Part shown: positions 8,101 to 16,423 of the stretch, in pieces
Position numbering within the stretch: the first letter of the stretch is position 1
How the letters are laid out: each line of letters begins with the position of its first letter
NCBI GenBank assembly: GCA_026390995.1
Contig: JAPLEX010000018.1
Span: 1 to 45,400, forward strand
Direction of reading: 5' to 3'
DNA length: 45,400 nucleotides
Source: Flavobacterium sp.
GTDB lineage: Bacteria; Bacteroidota; Bacteroidia; Flavobacteriales; Flavobacteriaceae
The notes under the pieces: generated by a model
Told to the model about the DNA's origin: nothing
Database searches by the model: none
The model's input: only the letters and a program-made list of their open reading frames with translations
Translations under genes and position numbers: made by a program

Positions 8101-9799
8101 CACTAATCCAATTTGTTGTATTAGTTCTTCCGGTTCCAATAGCGTTAGAGGTATTTGGAATTGAAACACAATAACAACCTGTTCCACTATCACTACCATT
8201 ATCTGTTGGGCTTGCTTCTAAATACCGCCATCCATTTACAACACTTCCTTGATCGTAAAACACATAACCTCCGGATGGTCCTATTGACCCTACAGAAAAG
8301 TTTGATGTAGTTGAAGCACCTGATGAAGCTGTTAAAGTTGTTGCTTGACCACTGCAAACCGTCGTAGCAGTCGCGCTTACAGTTGGGTTGTTTAAGCTAA
8401 CAGTTACCGCTAATCTTGAAGTGCTCTCACAACCGCTAACCGTTTGAGAAGCATAATATGTAGTTCCATTTAAAAGAGTGGTTGTAGAACCTAATACCGT
8501 TCCGCCAGTGCTTGTTGAATACCATTTTATGTTGGTTCCTGTTGCGATTAAGTTTGCAACTGTTGAACCCGAACATAAGGTTTGTGAAGCGCTCCCTGTT
8601 GGAGTAGTTGTTGAATTTACAACAATAGTCATTGTTGTTGTTGTAGCACATTGACCAGCTGTTGGTGTGAAAGTATAAGTTGTAGTAGATGTATTGTTCA
8701 AAGCTGGCGTCCAAACTCCAACAATACCATTTGATGAGATTGTTGGAAATGGTGACATTGCTGCTCCTGAACAAATTGGTGTTACTTGAGTAAATGTTGG
8801 AACTGTTGTGCTTTGAATAACTGCAGTTACCGCTAATCTTGAAGTGCTCTCGCAATTATTAACCGTTTGAGAAGCATAATATGTAGTTCCGTTTACAAGA
8901 GTAGTTGTAGACGTTAAAGCTGTTCCACCTGAGCTTGTTGAATACCATTTTATGTTAGTTCCTGTTGCGGTTAAGTTTGCAACTGTTGAACCCGAACATA
9001 AGGTTTGTGAAGCACTTCCAGTTGGAGCAGAGGTTGAACATCCTGTATATAATAATTGTACTTCAGATTGCGTTAATGCACGGTTCCAAACACCTAAATC
9101 ATCAATTACTCCCGAAAAATTGGGAGAATATAAGGAAGTACCCAAAGATATTAATGACGGAACCCCTTTAATATTTCCCGTGCAGTACGTCGGTCTTGAT
9201 CTAACTAATGTTCCATTTACATATAAATAAGCGTTATTGGCGTCAAAGACAATGGCTACATTTACAAAATTTGAGTATGTAGCAGAATTACTCAACCTGC
9301 TAACCAACAAATTATTGGCGTGATCAGCAACCATAATTCCATTGGTTCCAATTGAAAATCCAACACCTAAATTATTCCCTGAATTACCCGGCACAAAAGC
9401 CCAGTTTTGGTTTGAATTTGCCATAGGCACACTAACAGACCCCGGACATAAAGCGCTTTCGCCAATATAATTGGCCACTCTACTCGCTTTTACCCACATT
9501 ACAATACTAAATTGATTTTGTAAACCAGTACCTGTTACGGGCTGCGTTTGTATTGTAATATTACTTGCTGTGGCGGGATTAAATAAATAGGCAGCATTGG
9601 CAATTCCGTTGCGATCTGTTGTTAACGTAGCTCCAGTTACTGTTCCGTTTAATGCGTTTCCACTCACGTCATTGGCATTTCCGGTAAACGGCCAATAGCC
9701 TACCAATCCATTTGTTGGAACATAAGAGGGCACTTGAGCATACATGAGTTGAGTACACATCATTAACCCAGTTACAATAAGAAATAATTTAGTTTTCAT
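5177..9799 (-). CDS. Large T9SS-secreted surface protein with LamG-like, Ig-like and DUF1566-like domains
   Basis: The likely start is the ATG at 9799, which gives a clean signal peptide ([14 protein letters not shown]...MYAQ) and 1540 residues; a longer frame to 9874 adds only a charged leader. In order: LamG/concanavalin-like domain (about 30-255), Ig-like repeats ending in the [10 protein letters not shown] signature (four copies in the protein), a DUF1566-like domain at about 510-665 ([26 protein letters not shown]), a second LamG-like domain (about 815-1030), further Ig-like modules, and a type A T9SS sorting domain in the last 75 residues (YSPNP, GTYFVTV, ending FKVIKK). It should be exported by Sec, then T9SS, and attached to the outer surface as an adhesin or glycan-binding protein. 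The ligand is unknown. It is transcribed alone. Confidence 0.88.
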   Translation of the reverse strand: MKTKLFLIVTGLMMCTQLMYAQVPSYVPTNGLVGYWPFTGNANDVSGNALNGTVTGATLTTDRNGIANAAYLFNPATASNITIQTQPVTGTGLQNQFSIVMWVKASRVANYIGESALCPGSVSVPMANSNQNWAFVPGNSGNNLGVGFSIGTNGIMVADHANNLLVSRLSNSATYSNFVNVAIVFDANNAYLYVNGTLVRSRPTYCTGNIKGVPSLISLGTSLYSPNFSGVIDDLGVWNRALTQSEVQLLYTGCSTSAPTGSASQTLCSGSTVANLTATGTNIKWYSTSSGGTALTSTTTLVNGTTYYASQTVNNCESTSRLAVTAVIQSTTVPTFTQVTPICSGAAMSPFPTISSNGIVGVWTPALNNTSTTTYTFTPTAGQCATTTTMTIVVNSTTTPTGSASQTLCSGSTVANLIATGTNIKWYSTSTGGTVLGSTTTLLNGTTYYASQTVSGCESTSRLAVTVSLNNPTVSATATTVCSGQATTLTASSGASTTSNFSVGSIGPSGGYVFYDQGSVVNGWRYLEASPTDNGSDSGTGCYCVSIPNTSNAIGTGRTNTTNWISAGCNGGFINTATAFNINGNTNWFIPSKDELNLMYSTLKLNNLGNFQNVPYWTSSPASYGSCGINGGAWVQNFTNGTQYSDARSGYQGAGNLRLVRQFATGTPISTYLWSTGATTASINVTPTTTTQYWVDVTTNGVTCRKFITITVNSTTPAPSGSTAQTFCSGSTVSNLVATGTNIQWYSTSTGGTVLGSTTTLLNGTTYYASQTVNGCESTSRLAVTVSLNNPTVSATATTICGGSSVSLTASDGNNLQQIDNKVASFDTDNNKIINLSYPSQAYPSVNFSYDFWFNTSRSITLIPEKTGGGGLNGGTNNQNYAVLPGFQSQAPFLRGTGVSVGTNGIVILEHCPFFIDSRLTYAANLNGWHHCAVVYQNNTINLYVDGVFVASRNNGTNFGGNGTIYNDAGLIQIIGYGYNGSYSGGASNDSYTGKLDEYRQWSVALTSSQISQIFRRKLQSINMAECNLNLTFDQNTVVNSSNISSGLTLSNTSVPTFTSDNTFQIGGFTGTTINSITNTNFSGTSSSTYSWSTGATTTSINVNPTTTTQYWVDATTNGVTCRKFITITVNSTSIPDFAPIADICYGTVVPNLATTSPNGITGSWSPATIDNLTSGIYLFTPDAGQCAIPQTLNVSVIPQQTLTLTSSAASDNQTLCINTAIPPITYTLGGGATGANVIGLPAGVNTTVVGSTLTILGSPSTLTGSPFTYTIITTGNTCTVATETGSFTVNPAHTIALTSASSTENQTLCINTAITPITYTLGGGATGANVIGLPAGVTVTVAGTTLTISGIPSTNGLFNYVITSTGNNCTIAMEIGTIAIFSTPAPTGVNNQNMAQGSTIANLAVTGQNIQWYSTPFGGTPLALNTPLVNGTTYYASQTINGCESQNRFPVIVQINLSNDAFSSINVVYSPNPVIDLLSIKASAELKSAKICNVLGQIILQKRFNASEIQLDLSNVPTGTYFVTVESDDRKETFKVIKK
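5790..5884 (-). repeat. 95-bp near-identical internal repeat, copy 1 of 2
   Basis: Bases 5790-5884 and 6069-6163 differ at one position by eye (GGGGTGATAG versus GGGGGGATAG). The offset is 279 bases, or 93 codons, so each Ig-like unit stays in frame. Such identity inside otherwise diverged repeats points to recent unequal recombination or gene conversion. Confidence 0.9.
6069..6163 (-). repeat. 95-bp near-identical internal repeat, copy 2 of 2
   Basis: This is the second copy of the repeat at 5790-5884, 279 bases away in the same frame of the surface protein gene. Confidence 0.9.
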
Positions 9800-10024
9800 A
9801 GTAGTTTTGTTTGATATCGGCTTATGTTTTAACTTACAGTATTTTAAACACTTATATAATAAAAATTTGTACAATATTAACGAATTACACTGAAACTAGA
9901 TTGCAGTGAAAAGACAAAAAACAAAAAAGTAAAGAAATTTGAAAATTTCATGGTTTTGCCATCTTTATCCAATATTAAGGTGTATAAATTTTTTTGCGTT
10001 TTTTCCACTCTCATCTAAAAATAT

Positions 10025-10046
10025 TCGTGCATTCGTGGCGAAAAGC
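10025..10046 (+). repeat. 22-bp direct repeat beside umuC (left copy)
   Basis: This segment, containing GTGCATTCGTGGC followed by an A-rich tail, matches 12018-12039 at 20 of 22 bases in the same orientation. It ends one base before the umuC stop codon. The two copies bracket the umuDC operon. My recollection is that similar sequences occur as dispersed intergenic repeats in flavobacterial genomes; that is not checked here. Confidence 0.75.
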
Positions 10047-11306
10047 CTACAGCTTGATTTGAATGATTTCAGCAAATGAGGTGGTGTAGCGCGGCGAGAG
10101 TTTTTCTTGGCGCATTTTCCATTGTCGGCCCAGCGACTGGGAGGCAAACTTTACTTTATTAATTCCATAACTTCGGTTGAGTCGATCCACCACCGCCATC
10201 AAGGGCAAGTGTTTGGGGTTGGCCGCGTTAAACAAAGACAGCTGCGTTTGCGCATTGGGCGTGAGTCCCATAACCACCACGCCGGCCTTTTTGTACTGAT
10301 AGCCTTCCTTAAAAATGGCCTTCAACCCAATTTGCGCATAGTGATTGAGCTCAATGGTTGAGTTGGTGGGGAAATCGGTTTGGATCACAATGTTGCGCGA
10401 ATACTGCGGTTGGTCTTGCCGAAAACCGTTAGTGTGAATAAACACCATAATCAGGTTGCAATGGCTGTTTTGTCGGCGCAATTTCTCGGCACAGGCGGCG
10501 GTAAATGTAGCCACGCGCTCGGCAATGTCGGGCAATTTGCTGTGCATTTTTTCGAACGAACGGGTGGTGGCAATTGTTTTTTTGACGCTTATTTTCTCTA
10601 AATCAAGCGACGGTTTACCTTCTAATTCGCGTTTGAGTCGCAGCCCTACTACCGCCATTTCTTTGCGCACCCAGGCGTCGGGCAATTGCGTAAATTGGTA
10701 GGCATTGGTAATGTTTAGGCGTCTGAGTCGTTTGGCATGCCGCCGTCCGATGCCCCAGACATCTTCTATTTTGGTCCACTTCAGGGCCTTGATGCGCTTG
10801 TCTTCGGTGTCGATCACATAAACGCTTTGCGTGCGATCGGGAAATTTCTTGGCAATTTTATTGGCCACTTTGGCCAGCGCTTTGGTGGGTGCAAACCCTA
10901 CACTGATGGGAATTCCCGTGCCTTTGGTTACGGTGCGTTGAATTTGTTTGCCGTAGGATTCTAAATCATAGTGCTCAAATCCTTTAAATTTCAAAAAGGC
11001 TTCGTCTATGCTGTAGACCTCGATTTCGGGCGAAAAAGTCGCGAGCAAATTCATCACGCGGCTGCTCATGTCGCCATAGAGCGCATAATTGGACGAATAG
11101 ACAAACACCTGCTGCTCTTCGAACAATTTTTTGTACTCAAAGGCTGGCGCGCCCATGGGAATGCCCAGCGCTTTGGCTTCGTTTGATCGAGCAATCACAC
11201 AGCCGTCGTTGTTGGAAAGAATCACGACGGGCTTTCCCAACAAGTGCGGCTCGAACACGCGTTGGCACGAGGCATAAAAGTTATTGCAATCAACCAGGGC
11301 AAACAT
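10047..11306 (-). CDS. umuC: Error-prone DNA polymerase V catalytic subunit UmuC
   Basis: A 419-residue Y-family DNA polymerase that copies damaged templates together with cleaved UmuD. Visible catalytic residues: Asp6 in LVDCNNFYAS, and Asp101-Glu102 in the YSIDEAF motif. The helix-hairpin-helix thumb region (VWGIGRRHAKRL) and a C-terminal UmuC-type extension follow. A clear sliding-clamp binding motif, QLSLF, is at residues 355-359. Length is normal for UmuC (about 420). The start overlaps the umuD stop by one base (TAATG), so expression is coupled. The DNA is clearly GC-richer than the adhesin next door (for example 35 G+C of 60 at 10081-10140), which with the flanking repeats may indicate acquisition. 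Confidence 0.95.
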   Translation of the reverse strand: MFALVDCNNFYASCQRVFEPHLLGKPVVILSNNDGCVIARSNEAKALGIPMGAPAFEYKKLFEEQQVFVYSSNYALYGDMSSRVMNLLATFSPEIEVYSIDEAFLKFKGFEHYDLESYGKQIQRTVTKGTGIPISVGFAPTKALAKVANKIAKKFPDRTQSVYVIDTEDKRIKALKWTKIEDVWGIGRRHAKRLRRLNITNAYQFTQLPDAWVRKEMAVVGLRLKRELEGKPSLDLEKISVKKTIATTRSFEKMHSKLPDIAERVATFTAACAEKLRRQNSHCNLIMVFIHTNGFRQDQPQYSRNIVIQTDFPTNSTIELNHYAQIGLKAIFKEGYQYKKAGVVVMGLTPNAQTQLSLFNAANPKHLPLMAVVDRLNRSYGINKVKFASQSLGRQWKMRQEKLSPRYTTSFAEIIQIKL

Positions 11307-11755
11307 TAAAATTTCTTTATCGAAGCGGTTACGATTCCCCAGATCATGAGTTCGTTCTCGGGCGTAACCTTAATGGGTTGGTAATTTTCATTTTCGGCAA
11401 TGAGCCAAACTACGTCTTGCTCAATTTTGATGCGTTTCACGGTAAAGGCACCGTCTATTTGGCACACGGCAATTTTGTTGTTTTGCGGCTCCAAACTTTT
11501 GTCAATGATGAGCAAATCGCCGTCAAAAATGCCTGCATTCACCATCGAATTGCCTTTTACTCGGGCAAAAAAAGTAGTGTCCCGGTTTTTGATGTATTCT
11601 TTGTTGATGTCAATGCGCAGCTCAATAAAATCATCGGCTGGAGAGGGAAATCCCGCCCGCAAGCCCGCGTCGATATACGGCAAATCAAGCGCCGTCGAAT
11701 AATCGGGGGCGTAAAATTCCAACAAAGGACCTTGGTGTATTGGGCGTAGTTTCAT
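11306..11755 (-). CDS. umuD: UmuD-like S24 self-cleaving mutagenesis protein
   Basis: A 149-residue LexA-fold S24 peptidase without a DNA-binding domain. The cleavage site is Ala34-Gly35 in RAGFPSPADD, very close to the site in the classical UmuD. The catalytic Ser70 lies in KGNSM and the catalytic Lys107 in FTVKRI, so self-cleavage stimulated by RecA filaments should be intact. Cleaved UmuD partners UmuC to form the translesion polymerase. It is the promoter-proximal gene of a two-gene operon. The minus strand upstream has TATCTTTA (11762-11769), one base off the -7 consensus, and four 8-bp tandem units at 11793-11824. I cannot point to a recognised SOS box. Confidence 0.95.
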   Translation of the reverse strand: MKLRPIHQGPLLEFYAPDYSTALDLPYIDAGLRAGFPSPADDFIELRIDINKEYIKNRDTTFFARVKGNSMVNAGIFDGDLLIIDKSLEPQNNKIAVCQIDGAFTVKRIKIEQDVVWLIAENENYQPIKVTPENELMIWGIVTASIKKF

Positions 11756-11792
11756 GGAGCGTAAAGATAGGAAAAGAGCGGGAGGTTTTGGG

Positions 11793-11824
11793 ATTTGAAA
11801 ATTTGAAAATTTGGAGATTTGAAA
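11793..11824 (+). repeat. Four 8-bp tandem units upstream of umuD
   Basis: The units read ATTTGAAA, ATTTGAAA, ATTTGGAG, ATTTGAAA and lie 38-69 bases upstream of the umuD start. They could be a regulator-binding array or simply a slipped AT-rich tract of a kind common between flavobacterial genes. Confidence 0.7.
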
Positions 11825-11893
11825 ATTGGAATTTTACTTAGCGCCGTCTCTTATATCTCGTCTTTCTGTCTATTAGCTGTACCGTAGCAAACT

Positions 11894-11909
11894 CCCCTCT
11901 CGAGAGGGG
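11894..11909. repeat. 16-bp perfect palindrome CCCCTCTCGAGAGGGG
   Basis: The two 8-base arms are exact reverse complements. The palindrome is followed by TTGGGGGTG and a T run on the plus strand, so it could fold as a hairpin resembling a terminator. No gene on the plus strand ends here, so a dispersed palindromic repeat is more likely. Confidence 0.75.
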
Positions 11910-12017
11910 TTGGGGGTGTTTTTTATTAGTTGTAAGTTTACAATTGTTCTTAGTGTTTTTTTTTCAATTCAAAAATCAAAAATCACATATCAAAATTCGT
12001 TGATCGTTAAATCAAAT

Positions 12018-12039
12018 CCGTGCATTCGTGGCTAAAAGC
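12018..12039 (+). repeat. 22-bp direct repeat (right copy) on the far side of umuDC
   Basis: It matches 10025-10046 at 20 of 22 bases in the same orientation, 1,993 bases apart. Together the copies enclose the entire umuDC operon. Confidence 0.75.
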
Positions 12040-12166
12040 TGACACCTAACAGCTAATAGCTCACAACCGTTCTTAGAATACTCCAGCTCTTTTGACTTTA
12101 TGACTTGCGACTTTCGACCAAAACTCCTATTTTTATCCCATACTAACCTTAACTCATTTACACGCC

Positions 12167-12880
12167 ATGATTGAAAAATTGAGACTCGACCACATTTTGT
12201 TTCTGGACATCGAAACGGTGCCCGAACACGAACATTACCACACACTCGATGCCGAACTGCAGGGACTTTGGGAAACCAAAACGCAGTACCAACGCAAAGA
12301 TGAGATTGACCCCGAAACCTTTTACGAACGCGCCGGCATTTGGGCCGAATTTGGCAAAATTGTCTGCATTTCGGTGGGCTATTTTACACACAAAGGCGAC
12401 ATCCGCAACTTTCGCGTCACCTCATTTTTTGGCGAAGAGAAAAAAATACTGCTCGACTTTGCTAATCTATTAAACAACCACTTTGGCCAAGCGCAACACC
12501 TCTTGTGTGGGCACAATGCCAAAGAATTTGACATCCCGTTTATCGCGCGCCGCATGATCATTCACCAAGTGGCCTTGCCGGCCAAATTGAATTTATTTGG
12601 CAAAAAACCTTGGGAAATTCCGCACCTAGACACCTTAGAGTTGTGGAAATTTGGCGATTACAAGCACTTTACTTCCTTGAAATTACTCACCAAAATATTG
12701 GGCATTCCCTCGCCCAAAGGCGACATTGACGGCAGCCAAGTGGCGCAGGTGTATTATGTAGAAAAAGACATTGACCGCATTGTGACCTATTGCGAAAAAG
12801 ACACCATCGCGGTGGCCCAGTTGTTTTTGCGCTTTCGACGGGAAGACCTCTTAATCGAGGAAGAAATTTTGCACGTCTAA
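12167..12880 (+). CDS. DEDDy-family 3'-5' exonuclease (PolB-exonuclease-like, PF10108 type)
   Basis: A 237-residue RNase H-fold nuclease without a polymerase domain. Exo I is ILFLDIETVPE with the Asp/Glu metal ligands (about residues 13-15), Exo II is CGHNAKEFDIPF, and Exo III is IVTYCEKDTIAVAQ, with the Tyr and Asp spacing of the DEDDy subgroup. Such proteins, common in Bacteroidetes, probably trim 3' ends of DNA or RNA; the real substrate is not known. The DNA shares the higher GC of umuDC and of the downstream membrane gene. The next gene starts 73 bases later on the same strand. Confidence 0.88.
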   Translation: MIEKLRLDHILFLDIETVPEHEHYHTLDAELQGLWETKTQYQRKDEIDPETFYERAGIWAEFGKIVCISVGYFTHKGDIRNFRVTSFFGEEKKILLDFANLLNNHFGQAQHLLCGHNAKEFDIPFIARRMIIHQVALPAKLNLFGKKPWEIPHLDTLELWKFGDYKHFTSLKLLTKILGIPSPKGDIDGSQVAQVYYVEKDIDRIVTYCEKDTIAVAQLFLRFRREDLLIEEEILHV

Positions 12881-12953
12881 GCCGCCGCAAATAATAATTC
12901 GGGCGTTTTGTGAAATATCTGTTTAAGTTTTTACTTTTACCAAAAACAAGCGT

Positions 12954-14393
12954 ATGGTTCTCAGTAGATTTTGGCTCGCCATTTTAGTGTCTTCGATTCT
13001 TTTTGTGCTCATTGGCTTGGCCAGTGGCTCGCACTATACTTTAGATTACATCCTAAATGGACAAAAAGACGAGCCCATTCTTGTGGCCGAAAAATACCTG
13101 AACCAACTGCCGGCATTTGTGCAAGACAGCATAACCAAAGCGCCCGATCAAACCCTGGTGCGCGATGCTGTAACCACCAATCCCGACACCACCTATGTGT
13201 ACAAAAACCAAACGGTAAAAGTATACTCGGGCGTGCAAAAATCGGACGGTTTGTTGCCTACGTGCAAAAACAGTTTGCTTGATTTGATCCTGCCCTTGAT
13301 TGCTTATTTGGCGTTTTTCTGTGGGTTGATGCAACTGCTCATCGAATCGGGGGCCGCTGAAAAACTGGCCCAAAAAATGAGCCCGATCTTTACTAAAGTG
13401 TTTCCGACTATTCCCAAAAACCACGAATCGATATCGTACATGACCTTGAATTTTGCGGCCAATTTCTTGGGCTTAGACTCGGCGGCGACGCCATTTGGGC
13501 TCAAGGCCATGCAAAGTTTACAAGAGTTAAATCCAGAAAAAGACAAGGCCAGCGACGCCCAAATCATGTTCATGTGTTTGCACGCGGCCGGGCTCACCTT
13601 AATCCCTACCTCAATCATTGGCTACCGAGCCGCCGAGAGCGCGACCAATCCAGCCGACGTGATGTTGCCTTGTATCATTACCTCTTTTGTGGGTACCATT
13701 GCCGCCTTTTTGTTGGTGGGAATCAAACAAAAAATAAATTTTAAAAGTGCCGCATTGGTGAGCAGTTTATTTGCAGTAATTGCGGCCATCATCGGGTTTT
13801 TATTTTATGTGAATCAACTCGATTTAATTGGTAAAACGCTGTTTACGTCGCATTTATCGAGCATCTTGCTCATCGGAATTATTTTATTTACGCTGCTGTT
13901 TTCTTGGAAAAACGAAGCCAAGTTTACCGCCAAAAACACCACCATTTTTGACGCCTTTGTTACGGGCGCCAACAACGGATTAAAAACCGGAGTGACCATT
14001 TTTCCGTATGTATTGGGCATGTTGGTGGCCATCTCGTTCTTTAGAAACAGCGGTTTGTTTGAGCTGATCAGCCAGGGACTTTCGTTTGTGTTTTCGCACA
14101 TTGGCGTGAGCAAACAAATCACCGATTCGCTTCCGGTGGCCATGCTTCGACCATTTAGTTCGGGCGGATCACGCGGCTTTATGATTGATGCCATGCGTCA
14201 ATTTGGACCCGATTCCTTTACCGGCCGCTTGAGCTGTATTTTTCAGTGTAGTGCCGAAACTACTTTCTATGTGATAGCCGTTTATTTTGGTTCGATTAAT
14301 GTAAAAAACACCCGCTATACCTTGGGTGCTATGCTGCTCGTAGATTTCATCTGTGTGTTGGCTGCCATAGCCGTGGCGAGTTGGTTTTTTTAG
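12954..14393 (+). CDS. Fused SpmA/SpmB-like nucleoside-recognition (Gate) membrane protein
   Basis: A 479-residue polytopic membrane protein. After an N-terminal anchor and an extracytoplasmic segment (about residues 30-105) come two halves resembling SpmA and SpmB with paired Gate domains. Typical segments are NFLGLDSAATPFGLKAM in the first half and ATTFYV-like AETTFYVIAVYFGS near the end. These proteins were named from spore maturation in Bacillus, but this lineage does not sporulate, so a transport or membrane-associated role is more likely; substrate unknown. The stop codon is separated from that of the convergent lycopene cyclase by a single base. Confidence 0.85.
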   Translation: MVLSRFWLAILVSSILFVLIGLASGSHYTLDYILNGQKDEPILVAEKYLNQLPAFVQDSITKAPDQTLVRDAVTTNPDTTYVYKNQTVKVYSGVQKSDGLLPTCKNSLLDLILPLIAYLAFFCGLMQLLIESGAAEKLAQKMSPIFTKVFPTIPKNHESISYMTLNFAANFLGLDSAATPFGLKAMQSLQELNPEKDKASDAQIMFMCLHAAGLTLIPTSIIGYRAAESATNPADVMLPCIITSFVGTIAAFLLVGIKQKINFKSAALVSSLFAVIAAIIGFLFYVNQLDLIGKTLFTSHLSSILLIGIILFTLLFSWKNEAKFTAKNTTIFDAFVTGANNGLKTGVTIFPYVLGMLVAISFFRNSGLFELISQGLSFVFSHIGVSKQITDSLPVAMLRPFSSGGSRGFMIDAMRQFGPDSFTGRLSCIFQCSAETTFYVIAVYFGSINVKNTRYTLGAMLLVDFICVLAAIAVASWFF

Positions 14394-14394
14394 T

Positions 14395-15537
14395 CTAGAA
14401 ACCGCTAAAAATTCGTTTAAACAAAGCCCGAACAAACAAGCGTTTGGGGCAATGCCAAATGAGTTGCAGATCTTCCCAAATAGAGGTTTCTTCGTCCAAA
14501 AATCGCAAAATCAATTGGGGTTTGGCGCGGCTAAAAATGCCCGAAAAAATACGGCTTCCTTGGGCGTTGTCGTCGTGGAGAATATCCAACAACAGCAAAT
14601 CATAAAACCAAAATTTCCGATTGAATTGAAAGGGCTTGTGGGTTTTATGTTCTAAATAATCAACCAATTGCTTGGCTTTTTTGGTGGTGTTTTTAAAAGT
14701 AAATCCAGTGCTGGCTTTGGTCCAACCTCCCGCTGAGCCAATGGAAATGCAGTGCTTGGAATTGGCCTTCCAAAACGGAAAACAACTCATGGGAATGGAA
14801 CCTTGTTCACGCTCGACAATTTCGTAATCTGAAATTCCTACTTTTTGAATATACGTTTGAATTTCAGATTCATATTCTTGTTTGGGCAACAGCTCTTTTG
14901 AAAACAAGGTATATTCTACTAATGCTTCATTTGAAGAAGTTGGCAGTACATACATAAATCGTGTGTTTCCTTTTTGATCGACTGAAAAATCCATAAAGGT
15001 TGCCTCATCCGAATTGAAAATAGCTTCTTTTGATTGGATAAACCAACCCACAAAATGCTGTTGCAACAGCGGATACTTGGTTTGGTTTTGCAGGCCTTTC
15101 CAATCTAAAATAGAATTAAAAACCACTTGGCCTTTGTATTGATTGGATTCCGTTTGAACCACTGCAGCTGCTTCTGTTTCGGTAATGGCGATTACTTTTT
15201 CTTGCACCACATCTACGTGGCCATGCTGGGAAATAAAATCAAAGACAAACGCATAAAAATCACGGCTGCGAATTTGACGGTATTGAAAGGGCGCGATGGC
15301 CATTTCACGTGTAAAATTTAAATTGGTAAAGCGGATGGAATCCCAATTGTGTGAAGCGATTCCTGAAAATGTATGGGCCGCATCCCAAAAACACCAGGTG
15401 CGGTCGTTGCTGTTTTTGGCGGTCTCATCGAGCAACAAAATGCGGTGCTGTGCAAAATAGTCCCGCTGAAGCAGTTCGTATACCGTCATCAAAGCGGCCA
15501 ATCCGGTACCGGCGAAAATATAGTCATACTGCTTCAT
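14395..15537 (-). CDS. crtY: Lycopene beta-cyclase, flavoprotein type
   Basis: A 380-residue flavoprotein: the N-terminal dinucleotide-binding GTGLAAL (residues 10-16), the family signature NDRTWCFW (about 43-50), and GSAGGWTKASTGFTF in the second half, which matches the conserved lycopene cyclase region. The enzyme forms the beta rings that turn lycopene into beta-carotene, the precursor of zeaxanthin, the usual yellow pigment of this group. It stands alone here, away from crtEBI genes, which would have to lie elsewhere. The start is close to the divergent ZIP gene, and a TACCTTTG element sits five bases before the ATG, implying a leaderless or nearly leaderless transcript if used. Confidence 0.92.
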   Translation of the reverse strand: MKQYDYIFAGTGLAALMTVYELLQRDYFAQHRILLLDETAKNSNDRTWCFWDAAHTFSGIASHNWDSIRFTNLNFTREMAIAPFQYRQIRSRDFYAFVFDFISQHGHVDVVQEKVIAITETEAAAVVQTESNQYKGQVVFNSILDWKGLQNQTKYPLLQQHFVGWFIQSKEAIFNSDEATFMDFSVDQKGNTRFMYVLPTSSNEALVEYTLFSKELLPKQEYESEIQTYIQKVGISDYEIVEREQGSIPMSCFPFWKANSKHCISIGSAGGWTKASTGFTFKNTTKKAKQLVDYLEHKTHKPFQFNRKFWFYDLLLLDILHDDNAQGSRIFSGIFSRAKPQLILRFLDEETSIWEDLQLIWHCPKRLFVRALFKRIFSGF

Positions 15538-15550
15538 GTTTTCAAAGGTA

Positions 15551-15579
15551 TTGAATTCCGATTTTGTTCACTAAATTTG
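15551..15579 (+). promoter_or_regulatory. Promoter of the ZIP transporter gene
   Basis: A TTG at 15551-15553 and TAAATTTG at 15572-15579 are spaced by 18 bases. This fits the flavobacterial -33/-7 pattern (TTG, 17-23 bases, TAnnTTTG). The ZIP ATG at 15605 follows 25 bases later. Confidence 0.6.
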
Positions 15580-15604
15580 GACGTAATTTAAAATTTCAAT
15601 TCCG

Positions 15605-16423
15605 ATGTTTGATCAAATAATCGCTTATTTCGAAAAAATAGATCCGGTTTTGGCGGCTTTTTACGCCACCTTATTCACTTGGTTTTTAACGGCATTGGGC
15701 GCCTCGTTTGTGTTGTTTTTTAAGAACATGAACCGAGTGGTCTTAGACGGGATGCTCGGATTTACCGGAGGGGTGATGATCGCAGCCAGCTTTTGGAGTT
15801 TGCTCGCGCCCGCCATTGAAATGAGTAAAGGCGAAGGATTTGACAAAGTTATTCCGGCATCCGTTGGATTTGCCTTGGGTGCTTTATTTATTTTTGGGTT
15901 AGATAAAGTTCTTCCTCATTTACACATCAATTTTAAAGAAACAGAAGGGGTAAAATCACCTTGGCAACGCACAACACTGCTAGTTTTAGCTATTACACTG
16001 CACAATATTCCAGAAGGTTTGGCGGTAGGTGTTTTGTTTGGCGGAGTGGCAGCTGGAATTCCTGAAGCCTCTATTGCCGGAGCAGTAACCTTGGCCATTG
16101 GAATTGGGATTCAAAATTTTCCAGAAGGAATTGCCGTAGCGATGCCGCTTAGACGCATGGGCATGAGCCGTTGGAAGAGTTTTATGTATGGACAATCGTC
16201 GGCCTTGGTGGAACCCATTGCCGCGGTAGTGGGTGCAGTAGCTGTAACCTTTTTTACGCCTATTTTACCTTACGCTTTAGCCTTTGCTGCTGGCGCGATG
16301 ATATTCGTAGTAGTGGAAGAAGTGATTCCCGAAACCCAACAAGATAAAAACACCGATATTGCAACGCTGGGATTTATCGCAGGGTTTATTGTGATGATGG
16401 TGTTGGATGTGGCCTTAGGCTAA
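15605..16423 (+). CDS. ZIP-family metal transporter (GufA/ZIP11 type)
   Basis: A 272-residue inner-membrane protein with about eight hydrophobic helices. The metal-binding signatures of the ZIP core are visible as LHNIPEGLAVG in helix IV (about 138-148) and QNFPEGIAVAMPLRR in helix V (about 170-184). ZIP proteins bring divalent metals such as zinc, iron or manganese into the cytoplasm. Convergent overlap by 4 bases with the FeoB-associated gene places two metal-uptake systems tail to tail. The last helices (IAGFIVMMVLDVALG) run to the stop with no tail. Metal specificity cannot be read from the sequence. Confidence 0.92.
   Translation: MFDQIIAYFEKIDPVLAAFYATLFTWFLTALGASFVLFFKNMNRVVLDGMLGFTGGVMIAASFWSLLAPAIEMSKGEGFDKVIPASVGFALGALFIFGLDKVLPHLHINFKETEGVKSPWQRTTLLVLAITLHNIPEGLAVGVLFGGVAAGIPEASIAGAVTLAIGIGIQNFPEGIAVAMPLRRMGMSRWKSFMYGQSSALVEPIAAVVGAVAVTFFTPILPYALAFAAGAMIFVVVEEVIPETQQDKNTDIATLGFIAGFIVMMVLDVALG

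Larger units (their letters stand above)
11756..12166. other. 411-base gene-free stretch of small repeats between umuD and the exonuclease gene
   Basis: The gap holds several small repeat-like elements rather than a gene. In order: a near-consensus -7 for umuD (11762-11769), four 8-bp tandem units (11793-11824), a 16-bp perfect palindrome followed by a G-rich and T-rich tail (11894-11926), and the second copy of the 22-bp repeat that also lies beside umuC (12018-12039). Frames crossing it are short and unconvincing. The composition suggests accumulated dispersed intergenic repeats. Confidence 0.65.

Noticed and set aside
5177..9799. Several overlapping open frames on the opposite strand (for example around 5853, 7521 and 8952)
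   Set aside because: They recur with the coding repeats, have low-complexity composition and no signal or domain. They are shadows of the surface protein gene.
11306..11755. LexA repressor
   Set aside because: It has the S24 peptidase and cleavage site but no helix-turn-helix domain, and is followed directly by umuC, so UmuD is the right call.
11894..11909. Terminator of a plus-strand gene
   Set aside because: No plus-strand gene ends nearby. The palindrome lies in the gene-free gap and is more likely a dispersed repeat.
12954..14393. A sporulation gene (SpmA/SpmB)
   Set aside because: The similarity is to the Gate-domain membrane family, and nothing else in the window suggests sporulation. 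The name is historical.
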